Below are positions 18,389 through 27,622 of a stretch of DNA of 64,000 bases, piece by piece. The notes beneath the pieces are model-generated. The model was not told where the DNA came from. It made no database searches and saw nothing but the letters and a program-made list of their open reading frames with translations. The first letter of the stretch is position 1, and each line of letters opens with the position of its first letter. The translations under genes were made by a program, and so were the position numbers. The DNA comes from an uncultured Gammaproteobacteria bacterium (GTDB lineage: Bacteria; Pseudomonadota; Gammaproteobacteria; PS1; Pseudothioglobaceae): NCBI GenBank assembly GCA_902512305.1, contig CABXIU010000006.1:1-64000 (forward strand). Direction: 5' to 3'.

Positions 18389-19629
18389 TGAATATTGAAA
18401 AAAACCACATCTGGCATCCCTATGCCAATATTCCAAATAAGGTTCCTGCTTATCAGGTTGATAGTGCAGAAGGGGTTTATCTAAACCTCAAGAATGGACA
18501 TCGGGTTATTGATGGTATGAGTTCTTGGTGGTGCATGATCCATGGATACAACAACGCCACTCTTAACAAAGCAATTAAATCTCAGGTTGATAAAGTGTCC
18601 CATGTAATGTTTGGAGGTCTTACTCATCAGCCAGCCATCGATTTATGTGAGAAGCTCATCAAACTGACTCCAAAAGGTCTTGATAAGGTGTTTTTTGCAG
18701 ACTCGGGTTCGGTTTCTGTAGAGGTCTCTTTGAAAATGGCTCTACAGTATTGGCAAAATAAGGGTCTAAAGGCAAAGTCAAAATTTATTACCCCTAGGGG
18801 CGGCTACCATGGAGATACTTTTGGTGCAATGAGTGTTTGTGATCCTGATAATGGAATGCACCATTTATTTAAGGATGTTTTAACTAAGCATTTTTTTGTG
18901 AAACAACCAAAACTGGGCAATACTAAAGAAGCACTCTCTGATTTAGAATCGCATCTCATTAAAAATCATCAGTCTATTGCGGCGATGATTTTAGAGCCAA
19001 TTGTGCAAGGCGCTGGGGGGATGAATATCTATGATGATGATTATCTCAAAGGCGTTAGAATTCTCTGTGACAAGCACAATATTCTCTTGATTGTTGATGA
19101 AATAGCAACCGGTTTTGGTAGAACAGGAGAGCTTTTTGGTTGTAATCATGCAAATATCTCGCCCGATATAATGTGCATTGGTAAGTCTTTAACCGGCGGG
19201 TATATGACTATGGCTGCTGCCATAACCAACAAAGAAGTATCAGATACAGTTGGGATTCTAATGCATGGCCCTACTTTTATGGCAAACCCACTATCATGTT
19301 CAGCTGCGAATGCAAGCATTGATTTATTGTTGAGTTATGACTGGAAGCAAAGAGTCTCTGAAATTCAGGGGATTTTAAGTGAGCAATTAATTCCAATGAG
19401 GGAGTACAATTCCGTCTTTGATGTCAGAGTTATCGGGGCAATTGGAGTTGTTGAACTTAACTCGTCACTAGATATGAAAAAAGCCCAAGAGATACTCATT
19501 GATAATGGCGTCTGGCTCAGACCTTTCGGGAAATTGCTTTATACCATGCCTCCATTCATAGTTACTGACCAAGAATTATTAAAGATTACTCGGGCGATGA
19601 ATGAGGTCTTATCTAATTTGGAAAAATGA
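18388..19629 (+). CDS. bioA: Adenosylmethionine--8-amino-7-oxononanoate aminotransferase
   Basis: A 413-residue class III PLP aminotransferase making 7,8-diaminopelargonate in biotin synthesis. It has HIWHPYANI near the start, DGMSSWWCMIHGYNN, the FADSGSVSVEVSLKMALQYW block, RGGYHGDTFGAMSVCD, IVDEIATGFGRTGELFG, and the PLP Lys in CIGKSLTGGYMT. The start is GTG at 18388, overlapping the gph stop by one base. Other bio genes are not in the window. It ends 6 bp from the priA stop, which is convergent. Confidence 0.95.
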   Translation: MNIEKNHIWHPYANIPNKVPAYQVDSAEGVYLNLKNGHRVIDGMSSWWCMIHGYNNATLNKAIKSQVDKVSHVMFGGLTHQPAIDLCEKLIKLTPKGLDKVFFADSGSVSVEVSLKMALQYWQNKGLKAKSKFITPRGGYHGDTFGAMSVCDPDNGMHHLFKDVLTKHFFVKQPKLGNTKEALSDLESHLIKNHQSIAAMILEPIVQGAGGMNIYDDDYLKGVRILCDKHNILLIVDEIATGFGRTGELFGCNHANISPDIMCIGKSLTGGYMTMAAAITNKEVSDTVGILMHGPTFMANPLSCSAANASIDLLLSYDWKQRVSEIQGILSEQLIPMREYNSVFDVRVIGAIGVVELNSSLDMKKAQEILIDNGVWLRPFGKLLYTMPPFIVTDQELLKITRAMNEVLSNLEK

Positions 19630-19635
19630 GTGTTT

Positions 19636-21600
19636 CTATTCAATAGGGTCGATATCAACATACCATCTAACTGATGAGATAACTTTGATTTTTTCTACGT
19701 GTTGATAAAAAGTTTGAATTAATCTTCGAAGCTCACTTCTATCAGCAGATTGAAGGTAGAGATTGAAGTAGTAGTAATTTGATTTTTTTTCAATCACTCC
19801 GGGAACTGGCCCCCAGATTTCTACAGATTTGATATCAATATTATTGATTAATTGTGCAACCTCATTTAGAAACTTTTCAGCTGCATTTTTATCTTTTGCA
19901 TTTGCACAAATCAGTGCTTGGTGTGCATAAGGTGGCAATAGCGTGTCTTTTCTTTCAGTTAAAAGAGTTTTAGCATACTCAGTGTATTGTGAGTCTTTCA
20001 CATAGTTAAATAATGGATGATTAGGGTAGCGAGTTTGTATATTTACTTCTCCTTTGTAGTGTGCTCGTCCGCAACGACCTGAGACTTGAATGAGAAGTTG
20101 AGCCAAATGTTCAGTTGCCCTAAAGTCTGTTGACATGAGTCCGACGTCTACATCTAAGATTCCTACGAATGCCAGATTGGAAAAGTCATGGCCTTTTGCA
20201 ATCATTTGAGTTCCCACAATGATGCATGGCACCCCTGAGTTGATTTTTTTTAGGTGGCTTGCGAAAGCTTTTTTCTTTCGAGTTGTATCTCTATCGATTC
20301 TAATTACTTCAGCACTAGGAAAATATGTTTCTAGGTTTTCTTCCAACCTTTCTGTTCCAGAACCAAGTATTTTCAGATTTTTACTATTGCAGGATGGACA
20401 GAAAGATTCAGGCGCTTTTTCTATTCCACAGTGATGACATTTAAGGCGATTAATGCTGCGATGATAAACCAGTTTGGAGTCACAATTTGTGCACTCAGAC
20501 TGCCACTCACAATCCGTACAATAATAAATTGGTGCATAGCCTCGTCGGTTGATAAAGAGCATAACTTGTTTATCTAATTCTAGATAATGCTTAATTTTTG
20601 CAATTAAGGGGGTCGATAGAGCTTCAGAGGGCTGGGCTCTCATATCAATTAAATTCACTTCAGGTAATATTGCTTTACCGGGCCTGGTTGAAAGGTTCAG
20701 TCGAGACAGTTTATTTTCGAGAACATTTTTTAGAGTTTCTAAAGAAGGGGTTGCAGTGCCTAGTATGAGAGGCACATTAGCAAATTTTGCTCTCATAAAG
20801 CTGAGATCTCTTGCTGAGTAACGAAAGTTTGACTGTTGCTTGAAAGATCCATCATGCTCTTCGTCAACAATGACCAATCCTAGTTGAGGCATGGGTGTAA
20901 AAATAGCAGATCGAGTTCCAAGAATAACTTTTGCTTCTCCAGTTTTTGCCAAAAGATAGGCATCTTGTTTTTGGGTGTCGTTAAGTTGAGAGTGGACTGC
21001 AACGACTCTACCCAATATTCTCTCTTCAAATCGAGAAATCATTTGAGGAGTTAAACCTATTTCTGGGACCAGAATGAGAACCTGCCCACCATTCTTTATA
21101 ACTTTTTCAGCGATACTAAGATAAACCTCTGTCTTGCCACTCCCTGTAACTCCATGTAATAAAAAGCCACTAAATTTTTCTAGATTTTTTAAAATCTCGG
21201 TGATTGCAAAAGTTTGTTCAGTAGTAAGCTCAAAGTTAGCCGATGAAGATGTATTAGTTATTTCGCTTGGTTTTTTAATATTAGCAGGCTTACCATTTCT
21301 TAGGTTTTTTGGAATCGCATTATTAATAACCTCACCAATTGGATGGTGGTAATAGTTTGCTGACCATAATAAAAATTCAAGAATTTCTTTGGAAAGCAGT
21401 GCTTCGCTATCAATTACCTCTTCAACCTCTTTAAGTTTGTCAAATTTACTTTTGTCTTTATGAGACAGAACAACCCCAGTAACTTTTTTATGTCCAAAGG
21501 GGACTTTAACTCTAGCGCCAATTTCCACTTCTTCTTTGCACAAGTAATCAAATGTATTGTGCAAGGGAACTGGAATTGCAACTTCTGCGATTTGCGTCAA
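19636..21600 (-). CDS. priA: Primosomal protein N' (replication restart helicase)
   Basis: A 654-residue superfamily 2 helicase that reloads the replisome at collapsed forks. It is somewhat shorter than the E. coli protein. Motifs in order: N-terminal 3' DNA-binding domain (VAIPVPLHNTFDYL), Walker A GVTGSGKTEVYL, Walker B with DEEHDGSFKQ, TATPSLETL, a zinc-binding region of paired cysteines (CTDCEWQSECTNCDSKL then CHHCG and CPSC), GTQMIAKGHDF and QVSGRCGRA. All expected catalytic elements are intact. Confidence 0.96.
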   Translation of the reverse strand: MTQIAEVAIPVPLHNTFDYLCKEEVEIGARVKVPFGHKKVTGVVLSHKDKSKFDKLKEVEEVIDSEALLSKEILEFLLWSANYYHHPIGEVINNAIPKNLRNGKPANIKKPSEITNTSSSANFELTTEQTFAITEILKNLEKFSGFLLHGVTGSGKTEVYLSIAEKVIKNGGQVLILVPEIGLTPQMISRFEERILGRVVAVHSQLNDTQKQDAYLLAKTGEAKVILGTRSAIFTPMPQLGLVIVDEEHDGSFKQQSNFRYSARDLSFMRAKFANVPLILGTATPSLETLKNVLENKLSRLNLSTRPGKAILPEVNLIDMRAQPSEALSTPLIAKIKHYLELDKQVMLFINRRGYAPIYYCTDCEWQSECTNCDSKLVYHRSINRLKCHHCGIEKAPESFCPSCNSKNLKILGSGTERLEENLETYFPSAEVIRIDRDTTRKKKAFASHLKKINSGVPCIIVGTQMIAKGHDFSNLAFVGILDVDVGLMSTDFRATEHLAQLLIQVSGRCGRAHYKGEVNIQTRYPNHPLFNYVKDSQYTEYAKTLLTERKDTLLPPYAHQALICANAKDKNAAEKFLNEVAQLINNIDIKSVEIWGPVPGVIEKKSNYYYFNLYLQSADRSELRRLIQTFYQHVEKIKVISSVRWYVDIDPIE

Positions 21601-21652
21601 AATAAAAAAGTATTTAGGGATAAAATAAGTATTTTATCAATATTAACTAGCC

Positions 21653-22093
21653 ATGGTAGTTATTCAAAATATCATTAATGATACGAATATAGACGAAGAC
21701 AATCTGCAGCTGGTTTGCGAAGACTTTTTAAGAGTAAATTCTTTACAAGATAGCGAATTATTAATTCGCCTTGTATCACCTGTGGAAATTCAAGTTCTTA
21801 ATAAAGAATATAGAGATAAAAATCAAGTTACAAACGTGCTCTCATTTCAAAGCGATATTCCTGAAGAGGTGGGAGAGTCGTTATTAGGGGATGTTGTTAT
21901 TTGCGTTGATGTGGTTAGAGAAGAGGCCTTGTTTAGTGGAAAAAGATTTTCTGATCATCTGACCCACATGGCAATTCATGGAGTTCTTCATTTGCTTGGA
22001 CATGATCATGAAGATATGACTTCAGCCAATAAAATGGAGTCTATCGAGATTGATTACTTAGACAAACTGGGGATTAGTAACCCGTACATTTAA
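21653..22093 (+). CDS. ybeY: Endoribonuclease YbeY (rRNA maturation factor)
   Basis: A 146-residue metal-dependent endoribonuclease involved in 16S rRNA 3' maturation and ribosome quality control. The zinc signature H-G-V-L-H-L-L-G-H-D-H is present near residues 112-122, after the conserved TNVLSFQSD and LLGDVVIC segments. It is not next to the ybeZ/lnt genes seen in many relatives. It is divergent from priA and convergent with oxyR. Confidence 0.95.
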   Translation: MVVIQNIINDTNIDEDNLQLVCEDFLRVNSLQDSELLIRLVSPVEIQVLNKEYRDKNQVTNVLSFQSDIPEEVGESLLGDVVICVDVVREEALFSGKRFSDHLTHMAIHGVLHLLGHDHEDMTSANKMESIEIDYLDKLGISNPYI

Positions 22094-22100
22094 TCCCAAA

Positions 22101-22958
22101 CTATGTTTTCATTAATAGTTTAGCTAGTTTTTTAATGTTTTCTTCTTGCTGGTTCTTTTTTCTATAAATTACCCCAATATCGCGTTTTGCATTTGAAGAT
22201 TCTAGATCAATATTAATATTAGGGTAGTGGGTAAGTATTCCAAAATCAATTGCCATTTTTGGAAGAAAGCTTACTCCAATGTCTGTATCGACCATGGCAA
22301 CAAGTGTTGAAATGCTAGTACAAGAAAAATTAGATATATGTTTGTTTGAAATTTCATTATTTTGCAATATATGAGATCGCAGGCAATGGCCTTGTTCAAG
22401 CATTAATACTGAGCCATTTTCAAAAAATTTTGAATTTCGACTTTTATGTTGAATAAGATAAATAGGGTCAGCAAACACTTCAAAGCTCTCGATATAATCA
22501 GGTAGTTCATAGGGAAAAGCAAAGATTGCAAAATCGATTTGAGCTTGATCGAGATGTTTAAGTAAATTCTCACTTGTGTCTTCTTTAAATGAGACTTTAA
22601 GTTTTGGATGAGATTGATTAATATTGGATAGGAAATTTGGAAGAATATAAGTAGATATTGTTGGAATAACTCCGATAGTGATTTCAGACTCAAAAAAATC
22701 TAATTTTGAGGTGCTTACCAATACATTCATTTCTGCCAAAACTGACATTGCTTGCTTGGTGATTCGATTTCCAGCCGAAGTAAAGCGTACATTCTTGTTG
22801 TCTCTCTCAACCAACTTGACTTGAAGGTCGTTTTCGAGTTTTGAAATCCCAGCACTAAAGGTCGAGGCACTGACAAAGCATTCCTTTGCAGCATTAGAAA
22901 AGTGATTCGTTTTTTTGAGTGCAACGAGGTACTGTAAATTTTTAATTGAAGGCGTCAT
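22101..22958 (-). CDS. oxyR: OxyR-like LysR-family transcriptional regulator lacking the second redox cysteine
   Basis: A LysR regulator with N-terminal helix-turn-helix (LQYLVALKKTNHFSNAAKECFVSASTFSAGISKLE). The start at 22958 (285 residues, MTPSIKNLQYL) matches OxyR; an in-frame ATG at 22982 would add eight residues. The EQGHCLRSHIL segment aligns with the peroxidatic Cys region of E. coli OxyR (C199 in HCLRDQ). Where E. coli has C208 this protein has Asn. The next Cys is 21 residues later, in SNFSCTSIST. It is divergent from the rubrerythrin operon and is the obvious candidate regulator of it. Whether it senses peroxide by the usual disulfide is doubtful. Confidence 0.8.
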   Translation of the reverse strand: MTPSIKNLQYLVALKKTNHFSNAAKECFVSASTFSAGISKLENDLQVKLVERDNKNVRFTSAGNRITKQAMSVLAEMNVLVSTSKLDFFESEITIGVIPTISTYILPNFLSNINQSHPKLKVSFKEDTSENLLKHLDQAQIDFAIFAFPYELPDYIESFEVFADPIYLIQHKSRNSKFFENGSVLMLEQGHCLRSHILQNNEISNKHISNFSCTSISTLVAMVDTDIGVSFLPKMAIDFGILTHYPNINIDLESSNAKRDIGVIYRKKNQQEENIKKLAKLLMKT

Positions 22959-23002
22959 TTTATATTCGTTTTTAACGAACATTATATACAGTATTATTCA
23001 AT

Positions 23003-23030
23003 TTAACTTTATATAAATGAATGGTATGAT
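23003..23030 (+). promoter_or_regulatory. Candidate promoter of the rubrerythrin operon
   Basis: TTAACT (23003-23008), 16-bp spacer, TATGAT (23025-23030). A strong ribosome site GGAGGT (23051-23056) lies 4 nt before the rubrerythrin ATG. The region is shared with the divergent oxyR, so an OxyR site probably overlaps it. Confidence 0.45.
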
Positions 23031-23060
23031 TGTGACTCATTTAAAATATCGGAGGTAAAA

Positions 23061-23480
23061 ATGAATTTAAGTGGAAGTAAAACCGAACAATCTTTAAAGG
23101 ATGCATTTGCTGGAGAATCTCAAGCAAACAGACGTTATTTATATTTTGCAAATCAATGTGACGTTTTGGGAGAGCCAGATATGGCTGCTCTTTTCAGATC
23201 AACTGCTGAAGGTGAAACGGGTCATGCACATGGCCATATGGAGCACTTAATCGAAGGTGGAGTAGGTGATCCGGGTACTGATATGCCAGCTAAGGAAGTC
23301 AAAGATATGCTTGCGAGTGCAGTTCATGGAGAGACACATGAGTACACTGACATGTATCCAGGAATGGCTAAAACGGCAAGAGAAGAGGGATTTGATGAAA
23401 TAGCTGATTGGTTTGAAACTTTAGCGAAAGCTGAACGTTCTCATGCTAACCGTTATCAAAAAGCTTTAGATAGTTTGTAA
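23061..23480 (+). CDS. Rubrerythrin without rubredoxin domain
   Basis: A 139-residue ferritin-like diiron protein. Residues 1-139 cover only the four-helix domain, with the metal ligand pattern [30 protein letters not shown] and a second-half pair [21 protein letters not shown] and [12 protein letters not shown]. The usual C-terminal rubredoxin FeCys4 domain is absent, so electrons must come from another protein. The iron-sulfur protein encoded next is a natural candidate. Such proteins reduce hydrogen peroxide. A near-consensus ribosome site suggests high expression. Confidence 0.9.
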   Translation: MNLSGSKTEQSLKDAFAGESQANRRYLYFANQCDVLGEPDMAALFRSTAEGETGHAHGHMEHLIEGGVGDPGTDMPAKEVKDMLASAVHGETHEYTDMYPGMAKTAREEGFDEIADWFETLAKAERSHANRYQKALDSL

Positions 23481-23487
23481 AGCCACT

Positions 23488-23514
23488 GCTACCATAGATC
23501 TAGTCTATGGTAGC
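23488..23514. other. Perfect 10-bp hairpin between rubrerythrin and the Fe-S gene
   Basis: GCTACCATAG (23488-23497) and CTATGGTAGC (23505-23514) form a perfect stem with a 7-nt loop, 7 bp after the rubrerythrin stop. No T-run follows, so it is not a classic terminator. It may protect the upstream mRNA from exonucleases or mark a processing point, giving more rubrerythrin than the downstream proteins. Confidence 0.6.
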
Positions 23515-23539
23515 AATAACTCTTAAAAACCTAATAAAT

Positions 23540-24844
23540 ATGTCTAAATTCAAAGAAGGCAATTTAGAGGCGCCAACTCGTCACCCTCTTAATTGGAAAG
23601 ATAAAGATTTTTATGATGAAGATGCTCTCAACAATGAGCTTGAGAGGGTGTTTGATATTTGTCACGGCTGTAGACGATGTGTCAGTTTATGTAAGTCTTT
23701 TCCAACCCTATTTGACTTGATTGATGAATCTGAAACATTTGAGGTAGACGGTGTCGATAAGGCGGATTATAAAAAAGTTGTTGATCAATGCTACCTGTGC
23801 GATTTATGCTACATGTCGAAATGCCCTTATGTACCCCCGCATGACTGGAATGTTGATTTTCCGCACCTTATGCTCAGAGCGAAAGCCATTCAATTTAAAA
23901 AGGGCGAAACGAAGTTGTCTCATAAAGTGTTAACATCACCACAAAAGGTTGGTGCAATTGCATCAAAACCAATCATATCGCCTGTAGTTAACTGGTCAAA
24001 TAAAAATAAAACTCTCAGAAAGGTCACCCAAAAAGTACTCGGTGTTCATGAAAATGCGGTTGTGCCAACGTACCACTCTAAGGGCCTGTCGAAGGTCTTT
24101 GTTGAAGAGAGCATTAAAAGTCAATTCAAGGTCGCTATTTTTGGAACCTGCTATGGTGAATATAATGACCCTAAAACGGTCATTGACTTGGTCGATGTTT
24201 TGAGACATAACAATGTTGAAGTGAGGCTGATCAAAAAGACTCAGTGCTGCGGAATGCCTAAAATGGAACTTGGAGACCTTGACTCAGTAGTCAGGTATGC
24301 CAATGAAAATATCGAGCCATTAATGGAGTTAGTTAATGATGGTTATAAACTTATTGCACCTATACCATCTTGCGTTTTAATGTTTAAGAATGAGCTGCCA
24401 ATGATATTGCATGAAAATATCGACATAAAAGCTATTTCTGATGCATTTTTTGATCCCTTTGAGTACCTTTCATTGCTGATAGAAAATAATCATTTTGATG
24501 ACAAATTTAAGGCAATTGATAAAGAGATTCTTTATCAAGTAGCCTGCCATCAAAGAGTTCAAAATATTGGCGCACATACAAAAAAAATTCTTGGTTTAAT
24601 TCCTGATTTAGACGTCAATATTGCAGAAAGATGCTCGGGTCACGATGGTACCTATGGTGTGAGAAAGGAAACCCATACTTACTCAGTAAAGATTGGAATG
24701 CCAGTTGCAAAAAAAATTACTGATAATACCGACCTTGTTGTCAGTGATTGCGTCATGGCTGGCAATCATGTTGCACATATTGCTTCACAAGAGATAGACT
24801 CTATTCATCCCATTAGCTTGGTGAAGTTGGCTTATGATTTATAA
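23540..24844 (+). CDS. CCG-domain iron-sulfur oxidoreductase (GlpC/heterodisulfide reductase-like)
   Basis: About 434 residues from the ATG at 23540 (MSKFKEGNLEAPTRHPL). An in-frame ATG at 23507 lies within the hairpin and is less likely. Two [4Fe-4S] ferredoxin-type clusters are encoded: CHGCRRCVSLCKSFP and CYLCDLCYMSKCPYVPP. Two cysteine-rich CCG-type segments follow: QCCGMPKMELG with IPSCVLMF, and RCSGHDGTYG with VVSDCVMAG. The architecture resembles GlpC and the HdrD/LldE family, which carry electrons to or from quinones or thiols. It lies between rubrerythrin and a DUF3501 gene, so a role in feeding electrons to rubrerythrin is a fair inference. Confidence 0.85.
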   Translation: MSKFKEGNLEAPTRHPLNWKDKDFYDEDALNNELERVFDICHGCRRCVSLCKSFPTLFDLIDESETFEVDGVDKADYKKVVDQCYLCDLCYMSKCPYVPPHDWNVDFPHLMLRAKAIQFKKGETKLSHKVLTSPQKVGAIASKPIISPVVNWSNKNKTLRKVTQKVLGVHENAVVPTYHSKGLSKVFVEESIKSQFKVAIFGTCYGEYNDPKTVIDLVDVLRHNNVEVRLIKKTQCCGMPKMELGDLDSVVRYANENIEPLMELVNDGYKLIAPIPSCVLMFKNELPMILHENIDIKAISDAFFDPFEYLSLLIENNHFDDKFKAIDKEILYQVACHQRVQNIGAHTKKILGLIPDLDVNIAERCSGHDGTYGVRKETHTYSVKIGMPVAKKITDNTDLVVSDCVMAGNHVAHIASQEIDSIHPISLVKLAYDL

Positions 24845-24865
24845 AACAAATTTGAGGAAATAATT

Positions 24866-25444
24866 ATGCTAGAAAGACAAGACTTATTAACTCTTGAAGA
24901 GTATGCTGAAAAGCGCTCAACTATTCGTCAGGAAACAATTCAAGTTAAAAAACTTAGAGAGGTGCACCTTGGAGATCACATCAGAATGATATTTGAAAAC
25001 AAGCAAACAGTTCAGTATCAAATACAAGAAATGCTTCGAATAGAGAAAATTTTTGAATCAAGTGGGATTCAAGATGAGCTCGATGTATACAATGCACTCG
25101 TACCCGACGGCGCCAATCTAAAAGCCACAATGATGATTGAGTATACTGACGTTGCTCAGCGCATAGTCGCACTATCAAAACTCATTGGCGTTGAAAAAAG
25201 TATTTATTTCCAGGTAGGCGATCATGAAAAAGTCTCCCCAGTTTGTAACGAAGATTTACAGAGAGAGACCGACGTTAAAACCTCAGCGGTCCACTTTATG
25301 CGATTTGAGTTTACCCAGGAGATGATTAATGATTTCATTGTAGGGGGAACTGTAAAGGTTGGATCTACGCATCCAAATTATGATTATGAAATGACCCTTG
25401 ACACGGAATCACAGAAAGTTTTGAGTGGCGATTTTACAGGCTAG
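24866..25444 (+). CDS. DUF3501 family protein
   Basis: A 192-residue protein of unknown function. It begins MLERQDLLTLEEYAEKRS and carries the family-like segments VHLGDHIRMIFENKQTVQYQIQEMLR and PDGANLKATMMIEY. I see no signal peptide, membrane segment or cysteine cluster. As far as I know the family is commonly encoded beside rubrerythrin and the CCG iron-sulfur protein, as here (21 bp gap), so the three probably act together against peroxide. Biochemical function is not known to me. Confidence 0.75.
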   Translation: MLERQDLLTLEEYAEKRSTIRQETIQVKKLREVHLGDHIRMIFENKQTVQYQIQEMLRIEKIFESSGIQDELDVYNALVPDGANLKATMMIEYTDVAQRIVALSKLIGVEKSIYFQVGDHEKVSPVCNEDLQRETDVKTSAVHFMRFEFTQEMINDFIVGGTVKVGSTHPNYDYEMTLDTESQKVLSGDFTG

Positions 25445-25454
25445 AAATTTTAAG

Positions 25455-26624
25455 TTAAGCCTCAGACATTTCGCCTATTGATTCCATGGCCATAAGGGTA
25501 TCGTTGACATAATACATCCTCAATTTGTCTCTTTCCCAAGGTGGAATGTTAAAATCTTGCAGAATTTTTTTAAGGGCGCTAGAGTGTTTTTTCCCTTTAA
25601 GTTTTACGCGCTGACCATCTTTTCTGTAGCGAATTTCAAAATTAGATTCACTCTTTAGTTTTTCATAATAAGGGCAATCTAATTTAGAGTTATCAAAATC
25701 AGTATCAAAGAAATACAACTCATTGTTGTATCTTCTAATTTCGTATACGTGCCATTTCAAAATTACTTTTGCATCATTTTTTGCATTCATTACAGAAATT
25801 AATTCAGTTAAAACCTTGCTAGAGGGCATTAAAAAGTCTCTTTGATTTATATAGTATCTAAGAACATTTGCAATTCTCCTTGGCGAGAGCTTTGATAAAG
25901 GAGCGACTTGAATTTTATTATCAACAATGAGATTGAATTTCTCGATATCAATTTCAGCAAGATCATGCATAAGTTTTAATGCGTCAGCTTGGTGATTAGC
26001 ACTTCTTGAAATATTTTTGATAACACTATCAAAGCTTGACTGCAATTTTGGAATAAGCTCTAGCCTTAATAAGTTTCTTTTAAATTGAGTATTGTCATTA
26101 CTGTCGTCTACAACCCAGTTCAAATGATTTTTTGAAGCGTAATCAATAATTTGTTGCTTGGAAATATTTAATAAAGGTCGATATAAATAAGAGTCACCAA
26201 AGTTTTTTAATTTGGGCATTGAAGCAAGACCTGCAACACCACTCCCTCTAAATAATTGAAGCAACAGCGTCTCAGCTTGGTCGTCCTGATGATGAGCAGT
26301 ACAAAGAATCTCTTTTTTTGATAAATCTGATTTGAATGAAGCATAGCGTCTTTTCCTTGCATTTTCCTCGATGTTAGACGAATTTATAATATTAAGATCG
26401 ATGCTTTTAAATTCAATATTGGCATTTTTACATAAGTCTCTACAAAATACTTTCCAGTCATTACTGAATTGAGATAGGTTATGATTAATATGAATTGCTC
26501 TAATATTGCCACTATGGTTTGAATTTAAATAGTGAAGGAGAACAACTGAGTCAATTCCTCCACTTAAGGCAACAACAATTTTTTTGTCCACTAAGTAGGG
26601 ATCTTTATTCGCTAAATCTTCCAA
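25455..26624 (-). CDS. tilS: tRNA(Ile)-lysidine synthetase
   Basis: A 389-residue PP-loop ATPase that converts C34 of tRNA-Ile2(CAU) to lysidine so that it reads AUA. The P-loop is [17 protein letters not shown] (residues 17-33). [27 protein letters not shown] is the classic TilS signature. A C-terminal TilS domain ([36 protein letters not shown]) is present. Its substrate tRNA is encoded at 8638-8714. The start overlaps the end of accA by 20 bp, so translation is coupled; accA-tilS is a familiar gammaproteobacterial pairing. Confidence 0.95.
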   Translation of the reverse strand: MEDLANKDPYLVDKKIVVALSGGIDSVVLLHYLNSNHSGNIRAIHINHNLSQFSNDWKVFCRDLCKNANIEFKSIDLNIINSSNIEENARKRRYASFKSDLSKKEILCTAHHQDDQAETLLLQLFRGSGVAGLASMPKLKNFGDSYLYRPLLNISKQQIIDYASKNHLNWVVDDSNDNTQFKRNLLRLELIPKLQSSFDSVIKNISRSANHQADALKLMHDLAEIDIEKFNLIVDNKIQVAPLSKLSPRRIANVLRYYINQRDFLMPSSKVLTELISVMNAKNDAKVILKWHVYEIRRYNNELYFFDTDFDNSKLDCPYYEKLKSESNFEIRYRKDGQRVKLKGKKHSSALKKILQDFNIPPWERDKLRMYYVNDTLMAMESIGEMSEA

Positions 26625-27555
26625 AGCTTAATAGTTTTTCATGTCTTTCTTCGAGTAACTGCTTAATAGGAATTTCTGATAAATTATTTAGCTCTTTGAT
26701 GAGTGCTTTTTTCAGAAATTTAGAGGCTGTTTCTGGATCTCTATGGATTCCACCCAAGGGCTCTGGAATAATTTTATCAATTAACTTATGTTTCTTTAAA
26801 TGTTTACTTGTTAGCTTAAGAGATTCAGCTGCAATTGCGGCTTTCGACGCGTCTTTATAAAGAATAGATGCGCAACCTTCAGGTGAAATGACTGAATAAA
26901 TACTATATTCAAACATCATCATGGTATCACATAGTCCGATAGCTAAAGCTCCTCCAGAGCCACCTTCACCAATGACTACTGATAGTACTGGAGTCTTTAG
27001 TGTGGACATTTCGAAAAGATTTTTAGCAATTGCCTCACTTTGACCTCTCTCTTCTGCACCAATACCTGGATAGGCGCCAGGTGTGTCAATAAATGTGATT
27101 ACTGGTAGGCTAAATTTTTCTGCCATTTTCATTAGTCTAAGGGCTTTACGATAACCTTCTGGTCTAGTCATTCCAAAATTATGGTAAATTTTATCTTTAG
27201 TTGATCGACCTTTTTGCTGACCAATAAACATAAATGTTAGGCCATCCATTTTTGCAATGCCTCCAATCAATGAATGGTCATTTGCGAATGCACGATCTCC
27301 ACACAACTCCGTAAATTCATCAAAAATTTTATCTATATAATCCTGCGTATATAGTCTTTGTGGATGTCTAGCTAGCTGAGAAATTTGCCAGTCAGAAAGT
27401 GATGAAAAAATTTTCGTTGTGAGCTGCTCACTTTTAGTTTTGAGTGAGTCCATTTCTTTGGCAATATCGACATCATCTTTAACGCTTTCAAGGGCGTCAA
27501 TTTTATCTTCCAACTCTGCGATTGGTTGTTCAAAGTCTAAATAATTTAGGTTCAT
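26605..27555 (-). CDS. accA: Acetyl-CoA carboxylase carboxyltransferase subunit alpha
   Basis: A 316-residue protein that, with AccD, moves the carboxyl group from biotin to acetyl-CoA, giving malonyl-CoA for fatty acids. The sequence starts [22 protein letters not shown] and contains [67 protein letters not shown] and [14 protein letters not shown]. All are standard AccA. tilS follows with a 20-bp overlap. Confidence 0.97.
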   Translation of the reverse strand: MNLNYLDFEQPIAELEDKIDALESVKDDVDIAKEMDSLKTKSEQLTTKIFSSLSDWQISQLARHPQRLYTQDYIDKIFDEFTELCGDRAFANDHSLIGGIAKMDGLTFMFIGQQKGRSTKDKIYHNFGMTRPEGYRKALRLMKMAEKFSLPVITFIDTPGAYPGIGAEERGQSEAIAKNLFEMSTLKTPVLSVVIGEGGSGGALAIGLCDTMMMFEYSIYSVISPEGCASILYKDASKAAIAAESLKLTSKHLKKHKLIDKIIPEPLGGIHRDPETASKFLKKALIKELNNLSEIPIKQLLEERHEKLLSFGRFSE

Positions 27556-27622
27556 TTAGTGTGCTAATTACGGTTGAAAATTTAATGATAATTATAGCAG
27601 ATGCAATGTTTATAATCTGGCA

